64,000 bases of DNA from positions 29,095,132 through 29,159,131 of the forward strand of contig NC_092694.1 in assembly GCF_964275005.1 (NCBI RefSeq), given 5' to 3'. Numbering within the stretch: the stretch's first letter is position 1; the number at the start of each line of letters is the position of its first letter. The stretch is from Diadema setosum (Eukaryota > Echinodermata > Echinoidea > Diadematoida > Diadematidae). A program made the translations under genes and the position numbers. The notes below the pieces were generated by a model. That model worked only from the letters and a program-made list of their open reading frames with translations. It searched no databases and was not told where the DNA came from. Below, in pieces: positions 24,301-37,100 of this stretch.

Positions 24301-25082
24301 GATATGAAGTGTGTGTGTGTTGTTATCTCTCGCAGCCAACCAGTAGGCTCTCAAGAAGACCGGGTACCTCAAAGGCCCGGGACCCGCCCGTCTCCGGCCT
24401 GCACGTGGCACACCAGGCCAGTATAGCCCCGAACAGGCAACCTCCGGTTTCCATGGTGATTGATGTGGAGAAGGAAGACAGGACGAAGGATGCTGCAGCG
24501 GAGATTGAGGTGAGATTGAGTGCACATGTTGAAATCTTTTGATGATTGATGTTTTGATTAGATAAACAGAGAATATACATGCTGAATTCTGTATGGCACT
24601 GGTGATAAGTCTCACGCTCACATTAAAAAAAAAAAAAAAAAGAAGATGTATAAACACCTGGTACATACTGTTAAAGTGGATATTTTCGCACAACTAATTT
24701 TTTATGCTTGGCAGAGTAAGATATATTTCACTTTTTTTCCGTGCAATCAAGACATTACATAGTGGTACATATAGGAAGCACAAATTCGGGCGTGCTTTTA
24801 TTTTCACGCTAAGTTTCTGGTCATGTGAAATATGGGAGAATTTGTATCCTGCTAATATTAACCACTTTTACAGTATAGTACATATAATCAAATGCATCAA
24901 AATGGTATAGTTCCTCTTCAAATGTTTGTTAGTTTGATTTTTTTGATGACAAAAAATGATTCTTTTCTCTGTTTCAGGTGTTGCCAGTCAGCACGGCAGC
25001 GACAACGGCCAGTGTTGCTCCTTCATTCAGGTAAGTATTGCCTTGCTAAGTGACTGAACTCACCCTCTTCGACACTGTCATG

Positions 25083-25117
<35 letters not shown>

Positions 25118-28100
25118 GATGTCGTACAGCTAACTAAATAGTTGACGGTTACTGCTGCAACCGCTTGCCAAAAGCTGGTTCTCTTTTTATGCCTCCGCCA
25201 CGAAGTGGTGCCGGAGGCATTATGTTTTCGGGTTGTCCGTCCATCCGTCCTTCCGTCCGTCCGTCCTTCCGTCCGTCCGTCCGTCCGTCCTTCCGTCCGT
25301 CTGTAATGAATTTTGTGGACAAGGTAACTATCGAAACCTGTTGAGGTATCCTAATGAAACTTGGCATGTATGTGTATTAGGGGTGAAGTTGTGCCTATCA
25401 ACTTTTGGGTGCACATGCTCAAGGTCAAAGGTCAAAAGGTCAAGGTCAAATACATAAAATTTCACTATTTCCACCATATCTATTGAATGCCTGAAGATAT
25501 TTTCTTGAAACTTAGTGTATACATGTATTACCCAATTAAGATTCTCTGGTGAAAGTTTGGGTCATGAGGTCAAAGGTCAAAAGGTCAGAGTCAAATACAT
25601 AAAATTTCACTATTTCCACCATATTTATTGAATGCCTGAAGAGATTTTCTTGAAACTTAGTGTATACATGATTTACCCAATTAAGATTCTCTGGTGAAAG
25701 TTTGGGTCATGAGGTCAAAGGTCAAAAGGTCAGGGTCAAATACATAAAATTTCACTATTTCCACCATATCTATTGAATGCCTGAAGATATTTTCTTGAAA
25801 CTTAGTGTATACATGTATTACCCAATTAAGATTCTCTGATGAAAGTTTGGGTCATGAGGTCAAAGGGCAAAGGTCAAAAGGTCAAGTAAACATATTAAAA
25901 CTTCTTTTTTTTTCTCCGTACCTTGGAAAATTGTTCAAGGTATCTTCATGGAACATAGTATATACATGTACTGACTGGAAGTGATTATCTAGAAAATGTA
26001 GGGTTCATGGGCTCAAAGGTCAGGGGTCAAAGGTCAAGTGCAAGACTTCAAAATTTTACTATTACCCTCATATTTATGCAATGCCAGCAGGGTTATTTTT
26101 TTACACTTGGTGTATGCATGTGTAACCTAATAGAAATTCTCTGGAAAGTTTTTTTTTTTCTCTTTTTGCCTCAAAGGTCAAAAGGTCAAAGATCAAGTGA
26201 AGGTGCTGAACTAACTTTTTCCTCCATATCTCGGAAGTGGCTCAAGTTACCTTGAAACTTAGTACATATTATGCATGTTCTACCTGAAAGTAATTATCTT
26301 ATGAATTTTAGGGCCAAGGGCTCAAACTGTCCATTGTTTCTTGCGGTTGACCAATATAACCCACTATACATATTCAGAGGTTTGTTTGTTTGTTTGTTTG
26401 TTTGTTCTAGAGTTAAACAATATTTTACTGTAAAACTATTGATCATAGAACAGAAAATATGAAGGGAACACAGGGAAAACATTGTGTGGGTAAGTAACCA
26501 GGTATTGTTGCAACTGTTTGATGTTGTAGGTTCTCTGCACCCATATCCTCCTCGACACCCGCCACTTCGGCGTCGCAGAGCGTAGTAGCAAAGGACAAAG
26601 CGGGAGGCAAGATGAAGTCCAAGGTGAAGAACACCCAGCATTACTCGTCTCACCAGGAAGACGACGATGTGGTAGGAACCTTCGCTTTGATTACACTTTT
26701 GTCTTCTTTTGTTTGCATTTGAGCCTGTTGATTTCTGTGCTATTCTATTCTTCATACACCACTGCCCTCCTTTTACCTTTTGCCCTGTCAAACAGTGGTT
26801 GTGAGGACAAAATTGGCAGTGAGATGGGAGGGCTCAGTAGTTGTCGGAGAGGTCCAGACTACAGAGATCACTAAAGTGAAGTTTAAATGAAGTGAATGCC
26901 TAAATACTGATCCAAAGTGAGGGATGGAAGTAATGAAGATATGTAACATTAGATCTATGATAATGGTGATTGTTATCATAATCAACTAAGTTAATCATAG
27001 ATGCATGCATAATCAGAGTCAGAAATTACATAGACTGGTCCTAGAGACATTTCTTTGGATTATACAAGTGTACCAGAATATTGTGGTGACACTGGGTTCT
27101 AATCAATCTGTCAGAGTTGGCCCTAAGAGGACTCATTTCGTTCTGCTCAGGTGGAAGTACCAGACCTTCCGCAGGTGGCTTTGCCGCTTTCGGGCAATCT
27201 CCCCAAGTTCAACTTTGGCACCGCCCTATCTTCCGCTGGCACCCCAGCTTCGACGAGCACTCTGGCTTCGTCTTCGGCAGCGTTCTCCGTCGTGAGCAGC
27301 GGTAGCATCTTCTCCACCAAATTGTCAACATCGACAACGGCACCAGCGACATCGACCGCATCATCGGCATCCTTCAAGTTCTCCGCACCCAGCGCAGGTG
27401 CGTCTGCTCCTCGGGAGGCGGTGCCACCGGAGAGCTTTCAGTTTAGGTTTGCGGCGCCCATCATCAAGCACACGCCCAGCACGACAGCCTCTTCCTCCAT
27501 GACCAGTTCTTCCACAGCAGTGAGTGAAGTCGAATGAGAATTTGATTTGAAGTTTATAAGCTAAGTCTTCTGATGAATGCCTGGCAATCTGCTTACAAAG
27601 TACCATATCTTTCGCAGAAACTGTTTGTTACTCTTCCATAAAAGATGTCATATTTCATGCATTTGAAAGAAAGAGGAAAAAAGCCTGGATTTGTCATCAG
27701 TATTATGGTTTTTAAAAAAAATTCCATTTCAAAAGCTGCTATGGAAATGCTACAAGCAACCAGAAGGATATTTCTCAGTACAGTTTTGTTATGCCTCCGC
27801 CACGAAGTGGTGCCGGAGGCATTATGTTTTCGGGTTGTCCGTCCGTCCGTCCTTCCGTCCGTCCGTAATGAATTTTGTGGACAAGGTAACTATCAAAACC
27901 TGTTGAGGTATCCTAATGAAACTTGGCATGTATGTGTATTAGGGGGTGAAGTTGTGCCTATCAACTTTTGGGTGCACATGCTCAAGGTCAAGAGAGTCTA
28001 CATTTGTTCGCAAAATTCACGACAAACTAAATCAATAACATCACAAATGCTGTGTGTATTGTCTCCAGGACAGGAAGGCACTTAAATTTTGTCTGTAGAA

Positions 28101-31100
28101 AAGGAATGATGCTTATTTCTCATGGTGTCGCTATTGTTCTTCCACGCAAATTTTACAAAGTGTGAGCTAGTCTCATAAGCGTGATCTCCAGATACCACGT
28201 GTGCAGAGTATATGGCAGGAGATCAGACTTTGTTTAATTCAGTCAGACTTTCCTCACTATGTACCAACCCATCTAGCTCATGTCTTCACAGCAAACACTG
28301 TTCCCTGCTTCCTTTGCCACAGACCACCTTCAAGTTCAGCATGCCACGTCAAACTCCGTACCCCACATCTCGTCCCGCGGCCAACGCGCCGCTGGAAGCG
28401 AAGAAGCCCAGCTTTGAGACCCCGGAGAGGACAAGGAGGAAAGAGGCGGAGCAGGTCCAGAAGAAGGGTGATGACGGGGGAGCGGTAGGGGGCATCAAGG
28501 TTGCCAAGGAGCTGAAGACCGGTAGCTGTCTAGAAGCCTTTGGCATCAGTGAGTACTTGGAATGAAGGAAAGACAGAAAATAGCATTGTGTCGGCATGAG
28601 CAGCCCTGAATCGATTGCCAAAACAGCTTTCACAAAACTTTGCCAGTAGATGACTAGTGAGGGGGATTCCTGTTTTTCATTTTACAGCTGCCCCCTGGAT
28701 GCACAAGTAGGAACTGAAAATATTTTCTGAATCATCTCATCATTTCAATGGCTTTGAGAATTTCAAATGAGTATGAGATTCTAGAGGAGAGTCTCTCCTC
28801 ATATTTTAGGTATTTATAAAGTTCATCGACTTCAGTTAATTTTTCATCCAACTTGCAGTGTGAAACACTGAGGTAGTGCAAATTTTTGTGACTTTATTTC
28901 GATGGTCAAAAAATAGAAAAGGTCATTCTTGATATCTGTGTCCTTTTGTGATTATCAGCAGTGTATTTAAATTTATTTTGTCCTTTGTGTACTTCCTTGC
29001 AGTGCCTACAAAGAATGGTCCCATTCCCTCATCAAGTTCAATGGTACGTGTGTTCTGAGTTTTACCATTTCAAGTTATAGAGATGTTAGCCTTAATGGCA
29101 AGATGTGCCATTCCTGGGACATGGTGAAATATCTGTTTGAGAGATGTTTTTCTTCAGCATGGATTTTTTTAATTTGAGAGTCTTTGTTACATAGTATTCA
29201 TGACCTAAACATGTAAATGTGTCTACCTGACAAGTAATTACTTGCTGCTGCAGTTCCCGAGTTGCTTTGAACATATCTCGCCGTCTACGGTAAATTATTA
29301 GCAGACTAGTCAGATAAATGGTATACATGAATTGATCCACTAGAGTTGGCAACAGTACATTTCCACTTGCTCATATGTGTGCAAAAATAAATGTTGCAAT
29401 GAAGATTCTGCTGTACTGTACTTGCTAATTTTCATACTGCAAGCATTGATGGAGTGAAATAAGGGAATTACAGACATGTCTCCTTAACTGGCTTTGGGTT
29501 ATCCAAGAACTTGCGGTTTCTGCCACACGTGCTTCCTCTATCAGAAAGTGCTGACATTACTGCCTTGCGATGCATACTTGAGTATGTGGTATCAATTTAG
29601 TCCCATCCGCTAACTTGTGTTTATTTTGGCTTTTCTCAGCAAATCTACAAATTGGCTTACTCTTGTCTAAATCTACAGCTCATTTTCAAAATTTAGTTGT
29701 TATCTGCTTTGTTGCTCTGTTGTCGTAGAGGGTCCTGTCCTGTCAATACACCAGGTAATTGTCATCACAAGAAAATTGTAGCCACCTCTTGGGCGAAGGT
29801 CAAAGGGCAGTGTAAGCCATATGTGTAGTTCCTTAAATTATGCTTTCACAAACTCATGTGTAAGCTTCATATACCCTTAGGTGATTGAGATACTGTATTT
29901 CATTGAGGCCTTGTTCATAACAATTGATTGCATAATTGACTCTTTGTGCTGCATGTGACAGGTTCAAGTCAAGGTGCTAAATTCTGCTGTGGACAATGGA
30001 CCGTTGAGCAGTGGCAGCATAGAGAAATCTGGTACCAGTATACTCAAGAAGGCTCCTTCAGAACTGTCAAACTCTGTACTAGATGCACATAAACCACCAG
30101 CAGACTCTTGGGAGTGCGATACATGCATGCTTATAAATAAGCCAGACATTGATAACTGCCCAGCATGTGTAACGCCACGGCCCGGGGCAAAGCCATCGAA
30201 CAAAACTTCTTTTACCTTTGGACAGCGCAACACAGAGCAGAAGACAGTTGCATCAGCTAGCTCTAAGCCGGCTCCCCTGTTCAACAGCTTGGGGGACAAA
30301 TTAAGGGAACAGTCACAAAAGTTGGAAGGTGGTGTGTGTATGGTCGACTCGGGGTCGACCTCGAGTCTAAGTGCAACGAAGTCAGCCCCAAAAGTCAATG
30401 CGCTCCTGGAGAAGTCTGAGGCAGGTAACGCCGTATCGGCAACGAAACCGATCACCAACTCGTTAGCGGACCGCTTCAAGGCGGCACCCGGGGAGTGGGA
30501 GTGTGACACGTGCATGATACGCAACAAGGCCACCATTCTCAAGTGTATGGCATGCGACAGCCCCAAACCAGGAAGCCAGCCAGCGCTGAGTGCTCCCCCA
30601 AGTGAGTGTCTTGAGGAGAAAATCCACTCAAAAACTTTATTAGTATGATAAGAAAGAAGGAGGATAATCCATGCTGAACAGTGCAGAAATTATTAAAATT
30701 AAACAAGAAATAAGGAAGTTATGACATTCTGACATTTTTACATTTTTCGGAAAACACTCCTTGACAAGTCGTTATGAATATACAAATCTTTAAGTTGATG
30801 ATTTCATGCTCTCACAATATCTTATTCATTTGATATACAGAAATGACAAAAATCTCCTATTTCAGCCCTTTAAATGTAAAGCTTGCCTTAAAACCGCCCC
30901 CCCCCCCAAAAAAAAAAAAATAAATAAATAAAAAAAATTAAAAAACAAACAAACAAACAAACGTTACCTCCGGTATATTTTGGTATAGGAGTATGCATTT
31001 TTCTGTATCAGCTAAATATTAAAATTTTTCCGAATTTCATATAGCATACATGAGAAATTAGATGGCATGACATCATCATCTTGCTCATTTGAATATTCAT

Positions 31101-34100
31101 GAGAACAGGTCAAGAAATGTTTTTTTTTAATTTAGAAATGTCATATCTTTCTTATCCAGTTTCTGTCAATTTTTTTTTTAAACATGCTGTATGCAATTAT
31201 TTTCTCTTTGTTTTGGAGTTCATTTTGGGGATGGATTTCCTCTTTAAAGTATTTATAGGCAGATCCCCCTCCCTCCAGCACTGGATGCACTCACATGGGT
31301 TCTGGAAAGGACAAGAGCACAGCTGATCTGAATTATCCAACATGTTGTGTGTTGGGCATTAAGACTTAAATTCACGAAGGCGGTTGAAATCAAATGCATG
31401 GTCTGTGCACTATTAAATCAAGCATGAAATAGACATACTCTTCACATGCGCATATCAGCATGCATTCATTTATAAATGCCTGCTGGGGTAGACGTTCTGT
31501 CGTGCACATTTTACGCAGACAGAATTTGCATAAGCCACTTGCAAAATTGAAATTGCCTTTGTGAATTCAGGCTTTAGTGTGTGGTTGTGTGTGCAAATGT
31601 GCGTCTCTGTGATACGCACATGTACATGTATAATTACAGTGATGTGTACCTGCACACGTAAGGCAGATAAAGCAGCGCTCAAACTCACCAAATACTTAAA
31701 GACTTGTAATGTGGATGTGGCAAACTGGGGCAAGGAGTTATGTCCTGAAGGAAGTCACATTCTAACAGTGTGTAGAGGAAAAGGAAAAACAAAGAAGGCA
31801 AAGAATGTCAAACAGGGTAGAGCTGACTCCTAAGATATTAAAGAGATTGCATATTTGTGGTTGAGATTGGGCTTCATGTTTCCAACCTTTTTGTGAGAAA
31901 ATGAGAAACCTCTTATGAAATATGAAAGAGCATACAATTTTAAGAGTTCATTTGATGAAAACTGGTTTTGAATTGACAGAGATATCCAAAAACAAAGAGG
32001 TCCACATAAAAGATGGGACGTGCCTTTTATGCGGACCACTTTGTTTTATTTTGTTTTTTGATATCGTCCTTTTCAAAACCGATTTTCATCAAATGAACTT
32101 TGAATTCGTCTTAGTGTTATATGCTCTTTCATATTTCATAAGTGATTTCTAATCTTCTCACTGAAAGTTAAATCTGAATCCTCTATCTAAATCAAATTAA
32201 ACCATCTTTTGAAAGCAATTCAGACACAAAAGATATTATTTGATTTATTTGGATAGACTAAGTGCTTTTCATAGCTAAAGGTAGTTCAGAAATTAAGGTT
32301 TCATGTTAATAGATACTTTAAATCAATCTGAACCTCTGCATTAACCCTAAAAAGACTGGGCTATTTTGGTAGCTCGAAAGACTGGGGGGGGGCCTAAAGG
32401 GCCCCCCCTTAAGATCTCGGCCGTGGATCGCGCGATCGCCGCAGAAATTTGCACAATGGTAGTGTGCGATGTAATCTACAAGATCGTATATTTGAATTTT
32501 ATAAAATAGTCTTCTTTTATTTTATTTTGATTAATTATTCTAATTTATGCAAGAAATCAGACTCTTTGATCTAAATCAGTAAATAAAGCTCCAAAAGTGC
32601 TCATTTTTGGTCTAATTATTCTTTGTGGCATTCTTAGCAAATGTACTTGAAAAAAAATTCGGTATCAAAATTAATTTCTTATTTATTTTATTGTTTTATG
32701 AATTTCTTATGTATTTCTTTGTTTTTTCGACCTTTTGATTTTGTTGTTTTTTTTAACAAAATTTGTGGCAGACACTTTTTGAAGCATAATACTCCTAAAA
32801 CAAATTAATTTTAGCCATTGAGAGTAAAAATAAGCATATTTATATGAACCATGTAAGAAAACTCAATTTGCATTGACTTTGTACACAAAATCACATTTTT
32901 GAGCCATTTTCGGCCTTGCGTGCATATACAAAAAGTTATGTAACTTCAGAACCGTACCCCCGGGCGTCACAAATTTGGTGTCAAAATGTGCGGGAAACTC
33001 GAAAGAAAAAAGTCATAGAGCATCGCGGCGAGAGCATTGCGTGTTGCAGAGTAATCACGCAAAATGTCGAGGGGGGGGCCTTTTAGGCCCCCCCCCAGTC
33101 TTTTTAGGGTTAAGGCAATGTCGATTCATTCTTTGAAAATGCATAACACTTGATTCACCCATCTCTTCACAGCGTCGTCAGTCAAGTTTGGAAGTACCTC
33201 TTTGAGTAACGGAGAAACGTCAGGTGCCTTTAAGTTTGGAAGTACCACAACCTCCAGTTCGTTGAACGCAAATCTGAACAATGCCGGCAGCAAGGACACT
33301 GCTCAAAGTGGTGCTTTTAAATTGCCAGCGGGTTTGAGTTTAGGGTCGAGTTCAAAGCCGGCGAGTCTAAATGGTATAGGGAACGCATCATCGGAAGGTG
33401 GCTTTAAGCTGCCTACAAACTTTTCTTTCTCAAAGCCAACAGACAGCACATCATCATTAGCCAAGAAATCTGACCAGGAAGGTAGCAGTGGAGGTGCGAA
33501 TACATCTACCCCCAATCATTCAAAGCCGGATAAATCTAGTACCACAGGAGACAGCGTTGTGTTGGGAGGCTTCAAATTTGGGGCCAGCACAGAATCAAAG
33601 ACTGCAGGGCAAAACTTTCAGTTTGGTGCCGGTGCTGGTGCAGAAACAAAGACTGCAGACGGTGGTTTCAAGTTTTCTGCAAGCACAGAATCAAAGCCGG
33701 CCGGCGATGGCTTCAAGTTCGGTGCTGGCACCGCAACTGGCAGCTTCAAATTTGGACAGAGTGACAGCTCCAAGTCGGAGAAGACAAACAGCATTGCCAC
33801 TGGTGGCGGTTTTAAGTTTGGACAGAGCGCAGCCACTGTGGGGCAAACCACTGTGGAGAAGGACGGTCCTCCTCCCAATGTCAATATTTTCCAGTCGAAA
33901 ACAGAGGAGGATGGTCCTCCGTCCAAGACATTTGCCTTTGGGGCACCTGCAGAGAAGAAGGAGGAGAAAAAGGCGGACACTGCTGCACCATCATTTAGTT
34001 TCGGTGTGGCACCAAGCAGCACCAAGCCAAGTTCTGCACCGTTCCAGTTTGGAGCTGCAGCTGGCACAACAACAACTACCCTCAATGCAAGCAAGCCACA

Positions 34101-37100
34101 GGATGCTTCCGCAGGCACCGGCAAGAGCCAGCCATTTACGTTTGGTGGCACTGCAACAAGTGTCGGCCCGTCATCAACGGCCAGCTTCTCCTTCGGTGGC
34201 ACCAGCAAAGCTGACCAGGCGGCACCGGCAAGCACCGGTGGCTTCACCTTTGGCGAGCAGAAATCGACCACGGCACCGCAGGCAGCAGCGCCGGGCTTCA
34301 GCTTCACCGCTAAGAGCCAGGAGCCGACCAGCACGCCAGGCACTGCGCTGTTCGGACAGACCTCACAACCTGCAGCGACGGCTGCTGCTGCTTCTGGTAC
34401 ATCGGCAATCACCTTTGGCACAGGCGTGTCAACAACGAAGGCTGGGGACACAGGGAAGGCAGCCACATTCACCTTTGGCAGTCAGAATCACAATAATAAT
34501 CAAGGTGAGTGCCAGATAACCCTTGGTCTGTGTGTTGACTGTGAGTTATAATCATGTTGTGTTTAGTCAAAGAAAGCCCAAGTACACTAATCTATTCCAC
34601 ACCAAGTCTGAAGAAAAGTTATATAACACAAATTAGCCACAGAGTGTTGGGATCAGGGCATCTCTTATAGTTTTGCATTCATGGACTGCTCTTCATATCT
34701 GCATTATGTTTTATTCCACGTGTGTTTCTTGTCCGAGGTGTCTAGTAGCTGTTGAACAAGTTGCTTTGAACAGTAGTCGTTTTCATAGGCAATTCGAGGT
34801 TCAGTAGTCTGAATATGGTTTAATCAATTTGTGGTGTAACATGTCATGTCATCCGTAAGTCACTTTCCGTGCAATAGCAATGGGGAGGGGGAGGTGGAAA
34901 ATAAGAGAAGTTATGACTATGGTGGCAACTGGCTATTTGAACGTTGGAAATTCTGAAAAGTAGCGCCAAAGCTTTGGAGATATACACTGTTGTGTGTTAT
35001 CTCTGTTCACCTTTTTTTAATGGTTTTATATAATGAAGATGGTTAACCCTTATCAGGCTGGGGGGGGGGGGGCGGAATCCGCACCCCCTCGACGTTTCGC
35101 GCAATATCTTCGCAACGCGATAAGCTCCCGCCGCGATATTTCATGACTTTTTTCTTTCAAGTATCGCGCAACTGTTGAGACCCAAATTCTTGCGCCCACG
35201 CGTGCCGTTTTGACGTGACGCCCGTTCGAAAAAAATTTGTCAACCCCAAAATTGCTCCAAAACGTGATTTTGTGTACAAATCCAATGCAAATTGTGTTTT
35301 TTCAATTAATTCACATAAAAATTCATATCTTCACTTAGAATGGCCGAAATTAATTTATTTTAGCATAATAATGCTTCGAAAAATGTCTGTGAAAAATTTT
35401 GGCCAAAAAACAAACAAAAACAAAAGTTCAAAAAACAAAGAAATACATAAGAAATTCAAAAAACAATAAAATACATAAGAAATTAATTTCGATACAGATT
35501 TTTTTTTATCCTATGTCTCAGAAGAATGATACAAGAAACATTTTAAAAAAGAAATTAGCTTAATTGGAGCATTAATAATTGATTTAGAGCCCAAAACCGA
35601 TTTCATGCATAAATTACAATAATTAATTAATATAAAATATAAGAAAAAGTTTTCGGAGAAAGCAACCATTCATTTTGATAGAATACGTCGCGGGCGTCGC
35701 GTGTGCCGATTTTCGGCGCAATCGCGCGTTCCATAGGCGAGATCTGAAGGGGGGCGGAATCCGCGGAAGCAGCATTACAAGAAACACTCACATTTTTCAA
35801 GAACCCCTTCCCACTCCACCCCCCCCCCCCCCCCCCCCCCGGGGGGGAGGGGGGGGGCGGTGTTACAGCTAAATTTGCAGGATTTCTGATGGTTCGTCAG
35901 AGTATGGAAATAAGTCTCTGTATCAATGCGTGTGAGAGAACAAGAGACCCACATCAAGTTCTGTCATAAAGCCTGATGTGTCAAACTTATGATTTGTGTT
36001 TTCGGTAGGATCATCCGGATTCAGCTTTGGTGCAGCAACAACATCATCTGCCACTGGAACTTCACAGCCTGCTCCGTCGTTCAACTTCGGAAATGGTAAG
36101 AGAGAAGAGAGTGAGTTTTCTGTGTTGTCCTGACACGTGAAAAAGGAGAGAGGGTTAGTTACAAGGGGAATTGCTCTTGACTGGAGTGTTAAAGGTCCAA
36201 ATAGCAGTTATTACTCTGATTGCAGATCATGAGATCCTGCGGAGTCGCTGCATATGAATTGCATTTTACGATTGTGTCAGTTTTTGCAAAGTTTACAAGT
36301 TGACTGGTATTCATGGAATTCACAATACAATGTACCAAGATATTTCTTCCCATAACACAAATGCAATATGAATCATGTGTTTCTTGAAGAGGGATGATAC
36401 TATTTCTTATTCTGTTGCTGCTGTGTTTGTCTCTGAATTTGACCACATCTGCGTACAAGTCCAGATTTGCAAAACATTACACTTTGCAAACTATTGCAGT
36501 ACGTGGCAACCCATCCGACAACTTGCAAGGGTTATTTATAATGTGATCTTCTCTTTCTGTCTTTGCCCCGACTTTCAACAGCTGCTATGACATCAGCAAC
36601 AACGCCATCAGGGGGCTTCTCTTTTGGATCAGCCCAAAACTCGGGTAAGTACAGTAAGAGTCATTTCAGAAGATGTCCCCCCCCCCATCTTTCTCTCTAT
36701 CCATCTATTTAATTCTTCTTGTCTGTCTGTCTGTCTGTCTGAGTGTGTATATAACACGATTGTCTTGCAGTGGTAGAGAACTAGAGTGTCCATTACATTT
36801 ATAAGTAATATCTGAATTTATGTTGATCTATTCAGCGTCTACAGGAGCAGGAGCTGCAATGGGTGGATTTACAGCCATCAACAGCAACCCCAGTTCCTCG
36901 CAGAGCTCTGGTTTTGGAGGCTTTGGCAGCACCACGGCGGCCCCGGCGCCCAGCTTCGGCGGTTTCAGCAGCGCCAGTAACAGCAGCAATCCGTCGCCTG
37001 GATTTGGTGCCCAGCCGTCGGCAACTCCGGCTGCATCCACATTCAGCTTTGGCGGTGCTACCACCACCAGCACCACCGGCAACCCTTTCGGCGGCAGTCC

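Noticed and set aside
33618-34472. Long open frame on the minus strand (284 codons) and another plus-strand frame of 343 codons
   Set aside because: Both are antisense or shifted readings of the NUP153 FG exon, kept open by GC-rich repetitive codons. Only the FG frame has family motifs and consistent splice phases.
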